Source of the DNA: Pseudoalteromonas luteoviolacea
Lineage (GTDB): Bacteria > Pseudomonadota > Gammaproteobacteria > Enterobacterales > Alteromonadaceae
Assembly: GCF_021654285.1 (NCBI RefSeq)
Contig: NZ_JAKFZS010000003.1
Location: forward strand, 186,001 to 250,000
DNA: 64,000 bases
Reading direction: 5' to 3'
Both the position numbers and the translations under genes were made by a program. Below are positions 10,188-19,062 of the stretch, one piece after another (position 1 is the stretch's first letter; each line of letters opens with the position of its first letter). Below the pieces are notes generated by a model. That model did not search any database, was not told the origin of the DNA, and worked only from the letters and a program-made list of their open reading frames with translations.

Positions 10188-11237
10188 TCAATCCATCAAA
10201 CTATAGCTTTTTCTTTGCAGTACCAAACCGATATACATAGGAACGCATAGTATACTCATCACGATAGCCAAAATGAGCATCCACGACCAATTGATGTCAT
10301 TTGCGCTCTCTTCAGAGTATAAAAACGCATTTTTATGCTCATGAAAAGCCACAATATCTAAATGATATAGCTGTGCTATCCACTGCCATCTGGCCAGAGA
10401 CATATTGCCAATTGGGATCCCTGGGGCTTTTATAAAAGGGACCAATTTATCAGCTTCATTCGCCAGCTCTTCAAAGCTTTTTTGCGTCGCGTAGAGCTTA
10501 GTAATTTGCAAGGCTTCCTCTAAATTCGCCAGCGCATAGCGCCACCCTCGCAAACTTGCACTACGAAATTTGGCTACCATTTCAGGTCGATACTTATAAA
10601 CATCTTCCGAGGTAAATAAAATATCCGCATAAACATTGATGCCATAGTGCTTTGGACAGATCTGCCGTGTTGCTATGCCTTGCTGTGCCATTTTGAATGG
10701 TTCATTAGACACATATACTTGCAGCGCATCAAACTGGCCTGCTTTAAAGTCTTGCAAAGGAGACAAGCCAGAATAAATTGGCAACTGGCTGACATCGATT
10801 CCCGCACGCTCTAATATCAAAACTAACTCGGCACCTTCGGTACGCCCCAAGTGACTAATTTTTTTACCTTGAAAATCTTTTGGGGAATAAATATCACTGT
10901 CCGCTCGTACCATCCAACAATAAGGCGAAGACTGAAATACCGAGGCCAGTGCAATTAAAGGTTTACCTTGCATACGCTGCTCTAACAGCCCCGAATGTGT
11001 AACACCAAACTGTGCTTGACCTGATAGTACTTTAAATTGCTCATCAGGCTGATGCTTTTGTGCAGGGACAATATTCACGTCTAAACCAGCTTGTCGATAA
11101 AAGCCTTTTTGCTTAGCAACATAATAACCTGCAAATTGAAATTGGTGGATCCACTTAAGTTGAAGTGTGACAGGCTCTAAAACGGATGCATGGACACTGG
11201 TGCAAATGAAAGCAAATAAATAAAAGCAACGAAGCAT
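10188..11237 (-). CDS. NMT1/THI5-like substrate-binding protein with C-terminal membrane anchor
   Basis: Periplasmic binding protein of the NMT1/THI5-like superfamily. A Sec signal peptide (residues 1-17, cleavage after VHA) precedes the typical opening LQLKWIHQFQFAGYYVAKQKGFY. The binding domain spans to about residue 300. A single transmembrane helix (about 317-338) then ends in a short basic tail. No ABC permease or ATPase is adjacent. The same domain-plus-helix layout forms the sensor half of some histidine kinases and GGDEF proteins in this order, so this may be a truncated sensor or a tethered binding protein rather than a transporter part. Confidence 0.78.
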   Translation of the reverse strand: MLRCFYLFAFICTSVHASVLEPVTLQLKWIHQFQFAGYYVAKQKGFYRQAGLDVNIVPAQKHQPDEQFKVLSGQAQFGVTHSGLLEQRMQGKPLIALASVFQSSPYCWMVRADSDIYSPKDFQGKKISHLGRTEGAELVLILERAGIDVSQLPIYSGLSPLQDFKAGQFDALQVYVSNEPFKMAQQGIATRQICPKHYGINVYADILFTSEDVYKYRPEMVAKFRSASLRGWRYALANLEEALQITKLYATQKSFEELANEADKLVPFIKAPGIPIGNMSLARWQWIAQLYHLDIVAFHEHKNAFLYSEESANDINWSWMLILAIVMSILCVPMYIGLVLQRKSYSLMD

Positions 11238-11308
11238 AGGCTGTCCTTAGAGAGTCTATCAATGAATATAGAAGTCAAAGGACAGAAAGAACAGAAATTG
11301 TGATTAAT

Positions 11309-12850
11309 TCATCCCACTTTACGTGCAAAATCTTGTTCAGATTTAAGGTATTGGGAAAAACATGGATTACTTGTTTCATCTCGATAGTCGTATCCCAAGC
11401 GCCCTAAGTGCTCTTCAAATTTTGCATACTCTTGCGGTGCCATTTCAAACCCCGCCAATACATGACCCTTTGCAGCGCCATGATTGCGATAATGGAACAA
11501 GGTGATATTCCATTCACAACCTAAAGTCTCTAAAAACCTGAGTAGTGCACCGGGGTATTCTGGAAACTCAAATCGTAATAACCGCTCTTGGATCTCAACC
11601 GGCGGCTTGCCTCCTACCATATAACGAATATGCAATTTGGCCAGCTCGTTATTTGACAAATCGGTAAACTCATACCCATTTTCAAAGAAACTTGAGGTTA
11701 ACTCTTGTAACTCTTGCTCAGCGTTTCGTAGCCCAACCCCGACAAATATTTGTGCTTTTGTACCACCTGCAAAGCGGTAGTTAAACTCAGTGATCGCACG
11801 CCCACCCAAAGTTTGGCAGAACTGCTTGAAACTGCCTTTCTGCTCATCAATGGTCACACCAAATAACGCTTCACTTTTTGCACCCAGCGCTGTCCGCTCA
11901 GCAATATATCGTAAACGATCAAAATTGAGATTTGCCCCAGAAAGCACAGCCGCTAAAGAAAGTTCAGAATCGCTCTGTGCTATGCTCCACTTTTTTAGTC
12001 CAGCTAACGCAACCGCGCCTGATGGTTCTGCAATTGCCCGTGTTTCAACGAAGATATCTTGCACTGCTGCGCAAATTTCGTCGGTTGAGACCAGTATCAC
12101 TTCATCGCAATACGTCTGCGCAAGTCGAAATGTTTCTTCACCGATCCGCTTCACCGCGATCCCGTCAGCAAAACATCCAACTTGCTCCAACTCCACAGGC
12201 TTACCTTGCTGCATTGCTGCATGCAAACACGCGCTTTCCGCCGCTTCGACGCCAACCACACGTATATCCGGGCGCAGGGATTTAATATATACCGCCATGC
12301 CGGCTAGCAGCCCGCCGCCGCCAACTGGGATAAACACTGCATCTAACTTGTCTAATTGCTGCATCATTTCACGTGCAACTGTTCCCTGACCAACAATCAC
12401 GTCTTTATCATCAAACGGTGGCACAAATACGCCCCCTTTTTGCTGACATAAAGATTGTGCATACGTATTCGCTGCATCAAAGTGGTGACCATGTAATACA
12501 ACATGTCCGCCCAAATTACGTACTGCATTCACTTTTATTTCAGGGGTCGTCACAGGCATAACAATGGTTGCCTGATGACCTAGATGGGCAGCACTCAGTG
12601 CCACCCCTTGCGCATGATTACCTGCTGACGCCGTGATCACATGAGAATGCGCAGGCAGTTGGCGCAACTTATTGAATGCGCCTCTGAGTTTGAAAGAATA
12701 AACAGGTTGTTGATCTTCCCGCTTAAGCCAAACTTGGTGCTTGAGCCGTTCTGATAACCCTTTTAAGTGACTCACATCCGTTTGCTTCACCAGAGGGGCC
12801 ATATTCGCTTGAATAATAGCCCGAAAGTAATCTAGCTCTTGTGCCACCAT
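11309..12850 (-). CDS. ilvA: Threonine ammonia-lyase, biosynthetic
   Basis: PLP enzyme converting threonine to 2-oxobutanoate and ammonia, the committed step of isoleucine synthesis. Its 513 aa match the biosynthetic class. The PLP lysine is K54 in YSFKLRGA, the phosphate-binding loop is GGGGLLAG near residue 177, and two ACT-like regulatory domains fill about 325-510, consistent with isoleucine feedback control. It is the last gene of the ilvGMEDA operon, 2 bp after ilvD. Confidence 0.97.
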   Translation of the reverse strand: MVAQELDYFRAIIQANMAPLVKQTDVSHLKGLSERLKHQVWLKREDQQPVYSFKLRGAFNKLRQLPAHSHVITASAGNHAQGVALSAAHLGHQATIVMPVTTPEIKVNAVRNLGGHVVLHGHHFDAANTYAQSLCQQKGGVFVPPFDDKDVIVGQGTVAREMMQQLDKLDAVFIPVGGGGLLAGMAVYIKSLRPDIRVVGVEAAESACLHAAMQQGKPVELEQVGCFADGIAVKRIGEETFRLAQTYCDEVILVSTDEICAAVQDIFVETRAIAEPSGAVALAGLKKWSIAQSDSELSLAAVLSGANLNFDRLRYIAERTALGAKSEALFGVTIDEQKGSFKQFCQTLGGRAITEFNYRFAGGTKAQIFVGVGLRNAEQELQELTSSFFENGYEFTDLSNNELAKLHIRYMVGGKPPVEIQERLLRFEFPEYPGALLRFLETLGCEWNITLFHYRNHGAAKGHVLAGFEMAPQEYAKFEEHLGRLGYDYRDETSNPCFSQYLKSEQDFARKVG

Positions 12851-12852
12851 CG

Positions 12853-14709
12853 CTAACTGAGCTCCTCTAATTTCTCTAAATCACGCACAGCCCCTTTGTC
12901 TGCACTGGTTGCCAGCAATGCGTATGCTTTTAATGCAGGCGTCACGACTCGTTCGCGATCAACTGGCTTATAAGCCTCTTTACCGCGCGCAAGTTGCTTC
13001 TCTCGACGCAGAGCAAGCTCAGTGTCATCGAGTAACACATCAATGCCACGTGTATGTATATTAATCGCTATCAAATCGCCATTTTCAATCAATGCCAATG
13101 TGCCTTCGCTCGCAGCTTCCGGAGAAACATGACCAATTGATAAACCTGAGGTGCCTCCTGAAAATCGGCCGTCGGTAAGTAACGCACAGTCTTTATCAAG
13201 GCCCATGGATTTTAAGTAACTGGTTGGATAAAGCATTTCTTGCATGCCCGGACCGCCCTTTGGACCCTCATAGCGGATCACCACGACATCGCCCTTTTTC
13301 ACCTGACCACCCAAGATCCCCTCAACTGCATCATCTTGTGATTCATACACCACCGCAGGGCCTGTGAATTCCAACATTTCATCCACTACCCCAGCACTTT
13401 TCACGATACAGCCATCAGGTGCAAGGTTGCCGGTTAAAACCGCAAGGCCACCATCTTGACGAAATGCATGCTCAGCACTGCGAATACACCCGCCTTCTCG
13501 GTCCAAATCTAATGTATCCCAACGGTATTCTTGGCTCATTGCTTGCGTTGTACGGATCCCCGCAGGGCCTGCACGATAAAACTTTTGCGCTTTTTCATTA
13601 TTGCTGTCATTGGCATCCCAACGCGCTAAGACATCACCCAATGTGCCACCCGCCACATGGCCCACACTCAGGTCTAACTTATCTGCTTTTGCCAGCTCAT
13701 TTAATATCGCCATGATGCCACCAGCACGGTGCACATCTTCAATGTGATACTGCTGCGTGGCTGGTGCTACTTTACATAGGAAAGGCGTATTTCTTGATAA
13801 CTGGTCAATGTCCGCCATGTCAAAATCAACTCCCGCCTCTTGCGCAGCAGCCAAAATATGTAACACCGTATTTGATGAGCCGCCCATCGCGATATCGAGT
13901 GTCATCGCGTTATTAAACGCCGCTTGATTGGCGATATTACGCGGTAAAACTGCCTTATTATCTTGGCGGTAATATTCATCACACAGTGCAACAATGCGCT
14001 TTGCTGCCCCGTTATATAATTGCCCTCTGTCTTTATGCGTCGCAAGGGTTGTACCATTGCCTGGTAATGCCAAACCTAGAGATTCAAGCAGACAGTTCAT
14101 TGAATTGGCAGTAAACATGCCCGAACACGAGCCACATGTTGGGCAAGCTGAACGCTCAACCTGCTCAGAATCTTCATCACTGACTGTCGGATCTGCGCCT
14201 TTTACCATGGCGTCAACTAAGTCCAACTTTAAGTCAATGTCTGCAAGACGGGTTTTACCCGCTTCCATTGGCCCACCCGATACAAAGATAACGGGAATAT
14301 TTAACCTTAAAGCTGCTAATAGCATCCCCGGTGTGATCTTGTCACAGTTTGAAATACACACCATGGCATCCGCACAATGCGCATTGACCATGTATTCTAC
14401 TGAGTCCGCTATGAGATCCCTTGATGGTAGAGAGTACAGCATCCCGCCATGACCCATGGCGATACCATCATCAATCGCGATGGTATTAAATTCACGAGGT
14501 ACGCCACCAGCTTCACGGATGGCATCTGCCATCAAATCGCTCAGTTGGTTGAGGTGAACATGACCAGGTACAAATTGTGTATACGAATTGACGACCGCGA
14601 TCATCGGTTTGTGAAAATCTTCATCCGTCATTCCTGTCGCACGCCAAAGCGCTCTTGCGCCTGCTCGTTTGCGTCCTTCAGTCGTTGTTTTACTGCGTAA
14701 CTTAGCCAT
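12853..14709 (-). CDS. ilvD: Dihydroxy-acid dehydratase
   Basis: Iron-sulfur dehydratase making 2-oxoisovalerate and 2-oxo-3-methylvalerate, the third common step of valine and isoleucine synthesis. It is 618 aa, the usual length. Cluster and metal-site residues are visible: D81, C122 in CISNCDK, and C195 in [17 protein letters not shown]. The C-terminal [20 protein letters not shown] motif is intact. It lies third-last in the operon, 70 bp after ilvE and 2 bp before ilvA, so translation with ilvA is probably coupled. Confidence 0.98.
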   Translation of the reverse strand: MAKLRSKTTTEGRKRAGARALWRATGMTDEDFHKPMIAVVNSYTQFVPGHVHLNQLSDLMADAIREAGGVPREFNTIAIDDGIAMGHGGMLYSLPSRDLIADSVEYMVNAHCADAMVCISNCDKITPGMLLAALRLNIPVIFVSGGPMEAGKTRLADIDLKLDLVDAMVKGADPTVSDEDSEQVERSACPTCGSCSGMFTANSMNCLLESLGLALPGNGTTLATHKDRGQLYNGAAKRIVALCDEYYRQDNKAVLPRNIANQAAFNNAMTLDIAMGGSSNTVLHILAAAQEAGVDFDMADIDQLSRNTPFLCKVAPATQQYHIEDVHRAGGIMAILNELAKADKLDLSVGHVAGGTLGDVLARWDANDSNNEKAQKFYRAGPAGIRTTQAMSQEYRWDTLDLDREGGCIRSAEHAFRQDGGLAVLTGNLAPDGCIVKSAGVVDEMLEFTGPAVVYESQDDAVEGILGGQVKKGDVVVIRYEGPKGGPGMQEMLYPTSYLKSMGLDKDCALLTDGRFSGGTSGLSIGHVSPEAASEGTLALIENGDLIAINIHTRGIDVLLDDTELALRREKQLARGKEAYKPVDRERVVTPALKAYALLATSADKGAVRDLEKLEELS

Positions 14710-14779
14710 GTTGACCCCTTTTTATTTAAATACCGATGCTCGGTAAACCCTCATTCCCAAAAAATAAATACTCTCAGTA

Positions 14780-15703
14780 CTAGCTGTTTACGTAATCTAA
14801 CCAGCCCTGAGGATCGCTTGATTGCCCTTTCACTAAATCAAAATAGGCTTGCTGTAATTCTGCTGTGATTGGACCGCGTTGGCCTTCACCCACTTGAATT
14901 TGATCAACACTGCGCACAGGTACTACCTCTGCAGCAGTCCCTACCATGAAAAATTCATCAGCAAGATACAGTGCTTCACGGGCAATAGGCTCTTCACGTA
15001 CTTCATAACCACGCTCTTTGGCGAGATGAATAATCGTGTCGCGCGTCAGGCCAGGCAAAATACAAGCGGTTGTAGGTGGTGTATAAAGCACACCTTTTTT
15101 AACCACAAATAAGTTCTCACCCGCGCCTTCGCTCAAATAGCCATTCACATCTAGCGCAATACCTTCTACATAACCGTTGCGCTTTGCTTCACCTGAAATC
15201 AGCTGAGATGATAGATAGTTACCGCCGGCTTTTGCTGCTGTCGGCATCGTATTTGGGGCAAGTCGACTCCATGAAGACACACAGACATCAACACCTTGTG
15301 CCAAACTATCCTCACCTAGATAAGCACCCCATTCCATTGCTGCGACCGTGACATCCGCACGATGTGATTTTGGATTAAGCCCTAAACCAACATGCCCTAA
15401 GAACGCAAACGGTCTTAAATACGCGTTGCTAAAACCATTTTCTTTTACTGCCTGCTTACACGCTGTTTTGATCTCTTCTTTTGTAAACGGGATCTCCATG
15501 CGATAAATTTTTGCTGAATCAAATAAACGTTGGATATGATCATCTAAGCGAAAAATAGCCGGACCATTAGGCGTTTCATATGCGCGGATCCCTTCAAAAA
15601 CCGAGCTGCCATAATGCAGTGCGTGGCTCAATACGTGCGTTGTTGCTTCTTGATAAGGGATCATTTCGCCGTTGTGCCAAATTAATTCAGATGTTTGTGT
15701 CAT
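14780..15703 (-). CDS. ilvE: Branched-chain amino acid aminotransferase
   Basis: Class IV PLP aminotransferase for the last step of leucine, isoleucine and valine synthesis. It has 307 aa, close to E. coli IlvE (309). The PLP lysine is K158 in AAKAGGNYLSSQ, with the supporting motifs HYGSSVFEGIRAY, YLRPFAFLG and EGAGENLFVVK. Its start lies 20 bp after the ilvM stop. Confidence 0.97.
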   Translation of the reverse strand: MTQTSELIWHNGEMIPYQEATTHVLSHALHYGSSVFEGIRAYETPNGPAIFRLDDHIQRLFDSAKIYRMEIPFTKEEIKTACKQAVKENGFSNAYLRPFAFLGHVGLGLNPKSHRADVTVAAMEWGAYLGEDSLAQGVDVCVSSWSRLAPNTMPTAAKAGGNYLSSQLISGEAKRNGYVEGIALDVNGYLSEGAGENLFVVKKGVLYTPPTTACILPGLTRDTIIHLAKERGYEVREEPIAREALYLADEFFMVGTAAEVVPVRSVDQIQVGEGQRGPITAELQQAYFDLVKGQSSDPQGWLDYVNS

Positions 15704-15723
15704 TCTTATAAACCTTAATTTTG

Positions 15724-15966
15724 TTATATTGCCTGCTGCTGTAATGTATGCAAATCAACTGATTGCACATCCACTAGCTTATTTAATTGTGACGTTAATA
15801 GATAGATAGGCTTGTCACTATCTACCGTCATTTTGACGTGAAACAGTTCGTCCTGGCCCTCTAATTGAAGCTGCATCAAACGAAACCCTCGGTGACGTGC
15901 CACACGCAAGAAACGCTCAACAGCCACGCTTTGATTTTTTACAGCTACAGTTAATTGATGTTTCAT
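15724..15966 (-). CDS. ilvM: Acetolactate synthase II small subunit
   Basis: Regulatory subunit (80 aa) of acetolactate synthase II, a single short ACT domain matching E. coli IlvM in length. The N-terminal [28 protein letters not shown] follows the family pattern of strand, loop, then VERILRVxRHRGF. Its start overlaps the end of ilvG by 4 bp, the usual translational coupling of subunits. Confidence 0.93.
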   Translation of the reverse strand: MKHQLTVAVKNQSVAVERFLRVARHRGFRLMQLQLEGQDELFHVKMTVDSDKPIYLLTSQLNKLVDVQSVDLHTLQQQAI

Positions 15967-17624
15967 TGTGTATTCTCCGTTAACATTTCATCGTTTGCCG
16001 CACCCGGCGGAACCAGTGGCCATACATTTTCTTTATCATCAATACACGCGTGTAAGATGTAAGGCCCTTCACTATTTACGAGTTGTTCAATTGCACCATC
16101 GACTTCAGATGCATGGGTAATGGTTTGCCCTGGAATGCCAAATACAGCAGCAAGTTGCACAAAATCAGGGTTGTCAGATAAATTTGTTTCACTATATCGC
16201 GCTGAGAAAAATAGCTCTTGCCACTGCCTCACCATACCTAGTCTTTGGTTATCTAAAATCACAATCTTAACCGCAAGATTGTTTCTTCTGATGGTGGCCA
16301 GTTCCTGAATATTCATCATGATAGAACCATCGCCAGATACGGTGATCACCATGTTCTCTGGACGTGCTATTTTTGCGCCAATGGCTGCTGGCAGGCCAAA
16401 CCCCATGGTGCCAGCGCCACCGCTGCTAAGGTGATTACTCGGATGGGCAAACTTCATATGCTGCGCGACCCACATTTGATGCTGACCGACATCACAGCAA
16501 ACCACAGTATCGCTAGGAACATCCTGACTGAGCTTATTCAGTAAATACGGTGCGAATACTTTCTCCCCTGGGTAATCATATCGCCACGCATGTTCTTGTT
16601 TCATGCGGCTGATATGCGCTCGCCATGCTGCTGGGGCCAATACACCTTTGAGCAAAGGTAAAGAGGTATTCAAATCCGCCACCAATGACGCCGCCGCTGG
16701 CTTGCGTTTTCCGATTTCTGCCGCATCAATGTCGAGATGTATCACTTTTGCTTTCGAGGCAAATTTAGCCAAATTACCAGTTACTCGGTCGTCAAAGCGC
16801 GCGCCAATACACACCAATAAATCACACTCTTGTACGGCTAAGTTTGCCGCTTTTGTGCCGTGCATACCCAGCATGCCTAAGTCATATTCATATTCAGGCA
16901 ATACACTACCAAGGGCTTTTAAAGTCGACACCGCAGGCATATTGGTCTGTGCTAAAAATGCCATCAAGGCAGGCTGTGCATCGGCGCTGTGAACACCACC
17001 ACCAACATACGCCACAGGCTTTTGCGCTTGTTGTAGCAACTCATTGGCTAAGCCCAGTTCATGCAAAATAGGTTCGTCTTGAGCCTGTACTTGCGCAGTC
17101 CATGGCGAAAACGGCACCAAGGCTTGTTGTATATCTTTTGGAATATCAACCAATACTGGGCCTGGGCGACCAGAGACAGCCAAATGCATTGCTTGCTGAA
17201 GCACTTCAGCAAGCTCTTCGGCGCGCTCGACCATAAAGCTGTGCTTGGTACAAGACAACGACATGCCTAACACATCCACTTCTTGAAACGCGTCTGAGCC
17301 AATCGCCGCTGTGGGTACTTGGCCTGTGATAGCCAGCAGAGGAACTGAGTCCATCATGGCATCCGCCAATGCGGTCACCAGATTTGTTGCCCCAGGTCCT
17401 GACGTGGCAAAACACACCCCTAACTTACCTGTACTGCGTGCATAACCGACCGCAGCAAATCCAGCACCCTGCTCATGGCGCGTTAAATAATGCTTCAGTG
17501 GTGCACCATAAAGCGCATCGTAAATCGGCATAATTGCCCCACCGGGGTAACCGAATACGTCTGAAATACCTTGTTTAACAAGGATATCAATCACCATTTG
17601 TGCGCCTGTCATTGTTTTGCTCAT
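15963..17624 (-). CDS. ilvG: Acetolactate synthase II large subunit
   Basis: ThDP-dependent catalytic subunit that condenses pyruvate with pyruvate or 2-oxobutanoate. It is full length (553 aa), unlike the frameshifted ilvG of E. coli K-12. Catalytic glutamate E51 is in TRHEQGAGF. The ThDP motif begins at [15 protein letters not shown] near residue 427 and runs to the ILDNQ end. The FAD-linked region in the middle is intact. It is the first structural gene of the operon, about 90 bp downstream of the ilvL stop and the attenuator hairpin. Confidence 0.97.
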   Translation of the reverse strand: MSKTMTGAQMVIDILVKQGISDVFGYPGGAIMPIYDALYGAPLKHYLTRHEQGAGFAAVGYARSTGKLGVCFATSGPGATNLVTALADAMMDSVPLLAITGQVPTAAIGSDAFQEVDVLGMSLSCTKHSFMVERAEELAEVLQQAMHLAVSGRPGPVLVDIPKDIQQALVPFSPWTAQVQAQDEPILHELGLANELLQQAQKPVAYVGGGVHSADAQPALMAFLAQTNMPAVSTLKALGSVLPEYEYDLGMLGMHGTKAANLAVQECDLLVCIGARFDDRVTGNLAKFASKAKVIHLDIDAAEIGKRKPAAASLVADLNTSLPLLKGVLAPAAWRAHISRMKQEHAWRYDYPGEKVFAPYLLNKLSQDVPSDTVVCCDVGQHQMWVAQHMKFAHPSNHLSSGGAGTMGFGLPAAIGAKIARPENMVITVSGDGSIMMNIQELATIRRNNLAVKIVILDNQRLGMVRQWQELFFSARYSETNLSDNPDFVQLAAVFGIPGQTITHASEVDGAIEQLVNSEGPYILHACIDDKENVWPLVPPGAANDEMLTENTQ

Positions 17625-17660
17625 TGCCCTTTGCTCTGTTTTTTTGCCCTAAAACGAAAA

Positions 17661-17690
17661 AGCCCCCCGAACTTTTCAGTGCGGGGGGCT
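17661..17690 (-). terminator. ilv attenuator terminator (3:4 hairpin)
   Basis: On the minus strand AGCCCCCCG pairs with CGGGGGGCT around a GAAA-centred loop and is followed by TTTTTCG, a strong intrinsic terminator between ilvL and ilvG. Its 5' arm (17681-17690) can instead pair with GCGGGGGCT at 17722-17730, at the end of the leader peptide. That gives mutually exclusive terminator and antiterminator folds. Confidence 0.93.
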
Positions 17691-17715
17691 CTCAGCTGAT
17701 TCTTTTCTTACAGCA

Positions 17716-17787
17716 CTACGAAGCCCCCGCGGTAATAATAATCACCACGTTGATAATCACGACTAGTAGCGTTGCTGTTAGTAACAT
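17716..17787 (-). CDS. ilvL: ilvGMEDA operon leader peptide
   Basis: A 23-residue ORF (ATG at 17787, TAG at 17716) whose product is almost entirely Leu, Val, Ile, Thr and Ala; it contains LLVVIIN followed by VVIIIT. Runs of the codons the operon's products charge are the hallmark of ribosome-mediated attenuation. The coding region includes the 1:2 hairpin (CGTGGT at 17744-17749 with ACCGCG at 17728-17733). Stalling at the Val/Ile codons would free segment 2 to pair with segment 3. The E. coli IlvL peptide has the same bias. Confidence 0.93.
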   Translation of the reverse strand: MLLTATLLVVIINVVIIITAGAS

Positions 17788-17863
17788 AAATCTAAATCCA
17801 AAATTAAACTGTGCTTGATGCCATTTTTCGGCAGAACTATTCTTACTGCCTGTGCTTTATTCT

Positions 17864-17893
17864 ATTAGTAACCCGCGATAGCCGACAAGTCAA
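17864..17893 (-). promoter_or_regulatory. Candidate sigma-70 promoter of the ilv operon
   Basis: On the minus strand TTGACT (-35, 17888-17893) and ACTAAT (-10, 17864-17869) are separated by 18 bp. This places transcription start about 70 bp before the ilvL ATG, a suitable leader length. The -35 box is 5/6 and the -10 box 4/6 to consensus. Confidence 0.5.
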
Positions 17894-18127
17894 CCATAAA
17901 AACTATGCTAAATAAATGTCACAAAACCACAATAAAGAAAAACAAAACCCCAAAAACACGCCATAAAGAATTAAATATTCAACTCAATTAAAATAACTTT
18001 GGAAATGACAAATCGTCTCAAAAATATCGATGACAATTATGCGCATCATGTTTTTGTATTAAATTTTTGTGATTTACATCAGCAATTGATTATGATGTTA
18101 ACTCCAAGATTAAAAAGGACCGCTGCA
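17894..18127. other. Intergenic region upstream of the ilv promoter and the TraB/GumN gene
   Basis: With the ilvL leader and promoter, the gene-free span from 17788 to 18127 is about 340 bp. The part beyond the ilv promoter is A-rich and open for the plus-strand gene. I see no repeat or RNA motif in it. Confidence 0.4.
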
Positions 18128-19006
18128 GTGAAACATATTTTGCCTTTCAAATTACTTATCTCATTTTGCTTATTAGTGCTTTTTAGTACTATGAGTTACG
18201 CCTCTCCTGCGCTTTGGAGTGTCGAAAAAAATGGCGTAACATCTTACCTATTCGGCACAGTACATGTCGGGGATCCAAGTATGAAGGGTCTACCTGATAA
18301 GGTTAAAAACGCAATAAAGCAATCAGAACGTACTGTAGTTGAACTTAATATCAATGCGCTCTCCCCGTTTGAAATCCAAAATAGAACAGCTGCATTTATT
18401 GCCAACTCAAACAGCCGCCCCTTGCCACAAGCGCTTTCTAAAGAGGTCTATCAGCAGCTAAAAATTTATTTCTCCAAACGCGATATCAATATCGCGCTAT
18501 TTGATAGCATGCCGGCATGGACTGTTATCTTGACTATGGTTCAACTTGAATATCAAAAATCTGGATTTAGTGACACATATGGTATTGATAAGCAGGTTAT
18601 TGCCTATGCCAACCAACACAATAAACAGATTAAAGAATTGGAAGTATTTGAACAACAACTAGAAATGTTCAGCCATGTCGCCATATTCAGTGATGAAATG
18701 GTCACGCAAACTCTATCGCAAATGCAGGATTCCGATGGCTTTATTAAAGAAATGATCAACGCATGGAAAACAGGTAACGATAACAAATTAGCCAGCTACT
18801 ATGATTTAAGCTTTGATGACTCAAAATATGCACGCCTTGCCGAGCAAATCTTAGTGATCGATCGCAATCATACTTGGGTGCGCACACTAGTGCCCGATAT
18901 GAAGAAGACTTCACATTTTATTGCTGTAGGTGCACTGCATTTACCAAAAAAAGACGGGCTCATTGCACTTCTAAAAACACAGGGCTTTACTGTTAAGCGA
19001 ATTTAG
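18128..19006 (+). CDS. TraB/GumN family protein, exported
   Basis: Predicted exported protein of the TraB/GumN (TIKI-like) family, whose members are thought to be metal-dependent peptidases; the substrate here is unknown. From the GTG at 18128 (AAGGA 8 bp upstream) the 292-aa product opens with a signal peptide ending SYA. Then comes LWSVEKNGVTSYLFGTVHVGD, with the family's GT-H motif. The second conserved block, FIAVGALHLPKKDGLIALL, is at the C-terminus. The frame extends 43 codons further upstream, but that would bury the signal peptide. It is a single gene, convergent with the histidine kinase. Confidence 0.85.
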   Translation: MKHILPFKLLISFCLLVLFSTMSYASPALWSVEKNGVTSYLFGTVHVGDPSMKGLPDKVKNAIKQSERTVVELNINALSPFEIQNRTAAFIANSNSRPLPQALSKEVYQQLKIYFSKRDINIALFDSMPAWTVILTMVQLEYQKSGFSDTYGIDKQVIAYANQHNKQIKELEVFEQQLEMFSHVAIFSDEMVTQTLSQMQDSDGFIKEMINAWKTGNDNKLASYYDLSFDDSKYARLAEQILVIDRNHTWVRTLVPDMKKTSHFIAVGALHLPKKDGLIALLKTQGFTVKRI

Positions 19007-19011
19007 AGCAT

Positions 19012-19040
19012 AAAAATGGGTGTATCCATCTTGCACCCAT
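19012..19040 (-). terminator. Terminator of the hybrid kinase gene
   Basis: On the minus strand ATGGGTG and CACCCAT form a 7-bp stem around an 11-nt loop and run into TTTTTA, 23 bp after the kinase stop. It lies between convergent genes. Confidence 0.6.
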
Positions 19041-19062
19041 CACTATGTTTTAAAAAGCTGCT

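Noticed and set aside
10188..11237. Thiamine-precursor (ThiY-like) transporter component
   Set aside because: No permease or ATPase next to it, no TPP riboswitch upstream, and a C-terminal membrane helix unlike ThiY.
11790..12389. 199-codon open frame on the plus strand inside ilvA
   Set aside because: Antisense shadow of a conserved gene; composition (Ser, Thr, Ala, Pro-rich) and lack of motifs are typical of shadows.
13994..14452. 152-codon plus-strand frame inside ilvD
   Set aside because: Shadow; the opposite strand encodes conserved Fe-S ligand motifs.
17999..18127. Upstream extension of the TraB/GumN gene (43 extra codons)
   Set aside because: It would place the signal peptide internally; the GTG at 18128 has a good ribosome-binding site.
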